From contig JAPTYO010000008.1 in the NCBI GenBank assembly GCA_036873135.1, positions 34,482,819-34,546,818 of the forward strand: 64,000 nt of DNA, written 5' to 3'. A program made the position numbers and the translations under genes. Below, in pieces: positions 59,664 to 64,000 of this stretch. The notes under the pieces were generated by a model. The model ran no database searches. It was not told where the DNA came from and was given only the letters and a program-made list of their open reading frames with translations. Within the stretch, counting starts at the first letter, position 1. The number at the start of each line of letters is the position of its first letter. The stretch is from Clarkia xantiana subsp. parviflora. Lineage: Eukaryota > Streptophyta > Magnoliopsida > Myrtales > Onagraceae.

Positions 59664-60416
59664 CACCTCAATTTAAATATCTCATTGATTTTGTGGTTTA
59701 TACAACCAAGCACTTCTATGTGTTTAGATTTCTTCCAAGCACTCACAATGAATCCTACAAGCAATTACAAAACTTTCATCTGTTACACAATTATTTTTTA
59801 TTTAATTCCTTAATACCATAGTTTTTTGGTCAAACCTTAATCTCATATTATAAATTTATCATATGAAGAAAATTTAATACTATTTATAAATTGCTTTTTA
59901 AAGAAAGAGAAATATATATTCCTTTTAGGATGATATTATTTCATTATTAATTATTTAGTTGCTTATTAAAATATACATATTAAATTTAATATTTGTGATA
60001 AATATGATAAAAAGAAATATTATAAAAATTAAGTTAAATAATGTGAATTACCGTTATACATTAATAAAGCTTATATTATTATTTTAACAACTAATGTTAA
60101 CTATCCATCAAATATATTAATAGATCTCCATTTTGTTAATATATTTCATATTTAAATTATTCTATATTTTATGTATATATATTTTAAAAAAAATATATAT
60201 AACAAAAAATTAACATAATCAATATTTACATAACAAATAATTGAAATCTATTTATACTATACATTATCGAATATAAAAACAATATAATACAACTAAACTA
60301 ATTTTATTATGTACATATCGCGCAAAGCGCGGACTTACCATTTAGTAAATATATGACACTAAAAACGTACTATGTCCAAACATATGACACCAAAAAAAAT
60401 TTCATTTTATTTTTTA

Positions 60417-60426
60417 TTTTGGCGAG
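60417..60426 (+). promoter_or_regulatory. Candidate E2F-like site of CENH3
   Basis: TTTTGGCGAG, 60 bp before the start codon, fits the E2F consensus TTTSSCGS at 7 of 8 bases. CENH3 of Arabidopsis is E2F-regulated, which makes the position plausible; otherwise unproven. Confidence 0.35.
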
Positions 60427-60485
60427 TAGAAACCCCGTTAGTATTTGTTACTGGGAAATGTTACTTGAGTAGGTAGTGGTTATCA

Positions 60486-62223
60486 ATGGCGAGAGTGAAG
60501 CACCAAGTTCCCAGAAGGAGCACCAAAAAGGATGGTTTGATCTCTTCCACTTCCTCTCTGCTGCCTTCGACCTCGCTGATTCTATGGAACCCTAACTTCC
60601 TCTTCCCATTTCGTGTAATGCAGGTGCTAGGGCTTCGGCAGCTGCCTCACCGTCGTCTGCTCGACCGAGTTCGGTATGTCTCTTCGAATTTTCGCTACTC
60701 TCTTTTACATCGGAACTTCATCTTCTTCTTGTGACTGTTTAGGAAATGTCGATGTAAGACTGCGCGCTAGAAAAATTAATCATTGGTCTGAAAATTTTGA
60801 ATGTAGAGTGGCAATGTAACTGGAAAAAATTGGAATGCTATAGCACCATTAAGGCTTCTCATTCTACCGATTGTTAATTCTGTCTGCAAACTGTCTTGAT
60901 TTGAGATGAAAGCGTTAGTCTTTTAGTTTTCTCTTATTTTGTTTTCTTATAGAAGACACCTGCAAGATCAAGTCCTAGAAGGAAGGCTGCCCAAAAATGT
61001 GAGTTTTGTTGCTTAACAATATTGTTATTTTCTTATCTTAAAATCGTATTTTAGAGTTGCTAGAATATGTTCTCTCCAATTAAAGGTACTTAGTTCATAC
61101 TATCATGTATGATAGCTCCTACAGCACCGGCAGAGGGGAGGAAGCGACAAAACAAACCAGGTACAGTTGCTCTTCGGGAGATTCGGAAGTTCCAAAAATC
61201 TGTGAACCTGCTCATCCCTGCTGCTCCTTTCGTCCGAATTGTAAGTTGGAACCTGTATAATGAAATTGATATTTATGTGTATATGTATGTAGATGTAGCA
61301 TATTCCTTATATATCTACGTTTTGTAGATGTGCATTAAGTTGCATCTGTAAATGTATCTTAGCTTTAGTAATGGGTGGTGTGATCTGTTTGTCGTGTAGC
61401 TGCCATGAAATGAGTCTATGCAGTCAAGAAGGAAACTAGTTAGTTGCACTTTGTTGTTTGAGGTGTAAGCTTATATGATAGATATTCTAGAAGAAAATAG
61501 CAAATATGGTGGGAGTAAAACTTCAATAGAAACTTGGTTAGGTGGTCACATTATGGTTCTTAGCGATCTGTGCTTTGCCATGTCTTTAGGTTAATTTGTC
61601 ACAATATGTAAGGAAGGAAGCTCTATCCTTTAATTTATTTATTTGTTAAGAAATATGTGTTTTTGTGATTATATGTTTGAATGCTTTGCATAAGATCCTT
61701 GTTGACATTTGTAATCCTTCAAATATTGTTAGGTGAGAGAGATTAGCAATGCTATAGCCCAAGATGTTACTCGTTGGCAGCTTGAAGCTCTTCTGGCACT
61801 TCAAGGGGTAGGTACTTATGTTTCTCCTGGGATACTGGACCTTTCATATTAAAAGATCTTTTATGAACAATTAATGTTTGGTACTAGATTTAATTATTGT
61901 GTGTCAGACTAGTCATTATAAGAAGTGAAAAAGAATAATATTCGAGCTTTAGTGAAAATAAGAATTGGTGTTTATATAATTGTGAATTGATTGATGATAG
62001 GCAGCGGAGGACTATCTGACTGGCTTGTTTGAAGATTCAAATCTGTGTGCAATACATGCAAAGCGCGTTACTCTGAGTATGTTCTTTTTTTTCTTCTTTA
62101 TTTATTATAGGATAACATGCACATATGAGTTGTGTATTTATTAATTTTCATTCATCGTACTTACCAGTGAAAAAGGATTTTGAGTTGGCACGTAGAATAT
62201 CAAGATTGGGGCAGAAGTGGTGA
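60486..62223 (+). CDS. CENH3: Centromeric histone H3 (CENH3)
   Basis: Seven exons with GT-AG introns: 60486-60534, 60624-60673, 60953-60998, 61116-61240, 61733-61807, 62001-62076, 62168-62223; 158 aa. The N-terminal tail starts [12 protein letters not shown] and is Arg/Ser/Ala-rich, unlike canonical H3. The histone fold has [31 protein letters not shown], the CENH3-type longer helix/loop 1 ([17 protein letters not shown]), [20 protein letters not shown] and the end RLGQKW. CENH3 replaces H3 in centromeric nucleosomes and specifies kinetochore position. The exon 5/6 junction gives LQGAAEDYL where most plants have LQEAAEDYL. The nearest upstream feature is a Helitron end 141 bp away. Confidence 0.95.
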
Positions 62224-62655
62224 ATAAGATGTACTACTAATTCAACTGCGAAATGTTAGCAGAATTGTTATGTTGTGGATTATTAACATTAGTATACGAT
62301 GTCTATTGTTATGTGGTCTTGTACAGCGAGACTGGATGTGTCGTTGTTAGATATGTTGATTAGGTTAGGTTAGGTTGGTTTCTGGAAATCATCATGAGGT
62401 GAGTGAAATGTGTGGAAATTCTTCATTGTTGATTCTGGAAATATATATATTATCGATATAATAATAAGAGTAAGACAAGACAAGAAAAGACGGTGTAACC
62501 AAAATTGCCAATTTATATACCATACTACTAGTTACTGCTACTATATAGTACTGACAGGACAGGATGCTGTAACTACTACTCGCTGTTCAACCATATATCA
62601 CGAAGCAGATCGAACCTAAGGGCGTTTTGGTGGGTGCCTTGATCGGAACTCATCA
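62224..62655. other. CENH3 3' flank
   Basis: Holds the CENH3 3' UTR (no clear AATAAA) and the space to the convergent pseudogene. Small microsatellite-like AT stretches at 62445-62470. Nothing else seen. Confidence 0.5.
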
Positions 62656-63914
62656 TCAGTGAATATCAAAGCCATGGATAGGAGAGTTGAGTTCATCGTC
62701 ACTGGTGTATGATTTCGGAAGCAGTGAGGATCTGGTTCTCTGGAGTTTGTTCTGCTGTCTCCCACATTCTCTGATAACTGTAGCCACTGCATTTGGTGAG
62801 GGAGGAATGTATGTATAATGTAGCTGCTGCGCTATATATATGGATAGCTTGCAACTGAGCCATACCCATCTTCAAGTTGATCCTGTATGTATTCATGAAC
62901 AATGATAGCTAAACATTGTCAGAGTCCAATGCTTCAAAGACAACACCTGGGATTTGATCAGGGCAGAACTCATCGGGAACAAAGGTGTCCAGGACTCAAC
63001 GAAACACCCAATGTAGGACATACCTATAAGAAAGAGATTGATAGACATGATTGTAAACGCTTATACTTGATAGTACAGATTTTTGGGTTTCAGATTTACC
63101 TCTTGTCTGATTGTTTTGCTTAAGAGCATGTCCTTGGGTAGCATCATCAGATCACTAAATGCATTCAGGAGATGAAATGATTTGGATGATGAATCTTGTC
63201 TATCATCATCCTCGTCTTTCTCCCTATATCTTCAGCTGACTCATCGTCCATGCCGAACAAATCAGTTAACTATCTTGACCAGTTTCTAACCGACTCACAC
63301 ACTGCTCCATTATCTGCATAAACAATGAAGATGCATGAACTTCAATAACAAGACACTTACTATGGAATATTTGTGGACTAATTTTAAGTCCATCAAATCA
63401 TCATAATTAAACTGCGTATTTTTCCCATGCGACATACCTAAATAAATGCGTTGTTTCTGCAGGTTGGGAAACTCAATTACAAGTAAATATGTAGATTTCC
63501 TAAGATACTTATTTTCAAACCAGATGCAAGTAATTTTGTTTGATTTCATAAGAAAAGAGAGCATGATAAACTGAAAAGATGAACTGATACCAATCTAGGA
63601 AGCATCGATAAGCAGCCACATTGATGTCCTCCAGCTCGAACAGGACAAAGCCTCTCACAGGCATCTTTGAAGGCTTTCTTCCACAGGTCAAGTTGATGGT
63701 GTGGATGAGCTTGTTTCGAGTTATCTGTACTTGCTCCAGCAGACTGCATACATGGAATAAACGTTTGTGGGTCCTCCCAGTCCAATGTTCTGTTGCATTC
63801 ACTTTTATTCTTAATGGGGGAACACTCCCACTTTAACGCTGGTGCCTTATAGTTTTGGTTCATGCTTCCAAGACTGTGAGCTGGTGAGGTAGTTGATACC
63901 TCTTTATATGACAT
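62656..63914 (-). pseudogene. Broken plant gene, gar2-related / EEIG1-type C-terminal region
   Basis: On the minus strand, in order: LWKKAFKDACERLCPVRAGG with HQCGC and MLPRL (exon ending at 63591, GT donor), MEQCVSR (after AG at about 63322), VRNWSR-stop-LTDLFGMDD, then FHLLNAFSDLMMLPKDMLL and SKTIRQE before a GTAAAT donor. After an AG near 63028 come VCPTLGVSL, FVPDEFCPDQIPGVVFEALD and finally AVATVIRECG and KSYTSDDELNSPIHG, with a stop at 62656. These are the conserved C-terminal blocks of a plant family annotated as nucleolar gar2-related or NT-C2/EEIG1 proteins. The RLDVAMFNAILRE and SDSKVLPIPAG blocks are deleted. Trp of NWSRWLTDLFG is TAG, and there is a frameshift before the VPDEFCPD block. 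Molecular function is unknown to me. Confidence 0.65.
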
Positions 63915-63964
63915 TGATTTGCTTATAATTGCTCTCAGTACAACTGAATTTGATAACCAAAGAA
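63738..63964 (-). other. Upstream part of the broken gene, unclear
   Basis: The minus-strand frame 63914-63738 (MSYKEVSTTSPAHSLG) is open into the conserved exon. A GCAG acceptor-like site at 63738 means it could be intron instead. The gene probably continues beyond the window. Confidence 0.3.
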
Positions 63965-64000
63965 AATTGTTGACTACATTATATCTTACTTAACATTATA

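Larger units (their letters stand above)
55438..60344 (+). mobile_element. Helitron carrying a nested LTR element, beside CENH3
   Basis: Starts A|TCTATCTATCTATCTATAAT. It ends with a perfect hairpin CGCGC-AAA-GCGCG (60319-60331), GACTTACCAT and TTAG before T; the usual CTAG has one change. Without the nested element it is about 780 bp. Confidence 0.65.

Noticed and set aside
1..64000. tRNA, rRNA or organellar insertion
   Set aside because: No cloverleaf with A/B boxes, rRNA segment or long plastid or mitochondrial tract was seen; the only RNA gene recognised is U2.

Overview
This window is nuclear DNA of a flowering plant, most likely a eudicot. The evidence is GT-AG introns in AT-rich sequence, plant-type genes (an N-rich DCD protein, a TTP-like CCCH protein, a centromeric histone H3), plant Pol II snRNA signals, and Tat-lineage Ty3/gypsy and Ty1/copia retrotransposons, Helitrons and hAT-like MITEs. 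I cannot name the species. Most of the window is transposable elements, many of them nested; only three host genes look intact.

Layout. 1-7.75 kb: a decayed Tat-lineage retrotransposon on the minus strand. A 1.47 kb tandem array in its 3' untranslated region reaches the integrase stop codon. It appears to have split a fold-back element whose right arm remains at 7.75-8.23 kb. 8.4-10.2 kb: a LINE-like retroposed insertion beside a pseudogene of mitochondrial ribosomal protein bL33. 10.2-17.3 kb: gene-fragment-bearing sequence that ends twice in the same Helitron 3' terminus. It includes two adenylate-kinase exons and a hAT-like MITE. 17.5-18.3 kb: a complete fold-back element lying directly against the 5' untranslated region of the NRP/DCD gene (19.2-21.0 kb).

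21.6-33.25 kb: a U2 snRNA gene with recognisable upstream element, TATA and 3' box is split by an 11.3 kb Tat-like element with a perfect 5-bp target duplication. That element keeps gag and protease, lacks reverse transcriptase and integrase, and carries the antisense extra ORF known from Tat relatives. 33.8-35.5 kb: an intact tandem CCCH zinc-finger gene on the minus strand. 36-47 kb: MITEs, AT-rich sequence and a Helitron that contains a copia element with two identical 184-bp LTRs but almost no coding capacity. 47-51.6 kb: remains of Tat elements. One LTR is interrupted by a young 2.4 kb element with non-canonical TA...TA LTR ends, in which gag is fused in frame to the last part of RNase H.

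53.5-60.3 kb: another fold-back element, a tandemly duplicated Helitron 5' end, and a Helitron containing a 4.1 kb pol-less LTR element. That Helitron ends 141 bp before the start codon of CENH3 (60.5-62.2 kb, seven exons, 158 aa). 62.6-63.9 kb: a broken minus-strand copy of a plant gene whose conserved C-terminal region is recognisable.

The recurring theme is precise nesting: Tat in fold-back, Tat in U2, copia in Helitron, LARD in Helitron, gag-only element in Tat LTR. Non-autonomous elements here have fresher LTRs than their degraded contents would suggest. No cooperating gene cluster or operon-like system is present.
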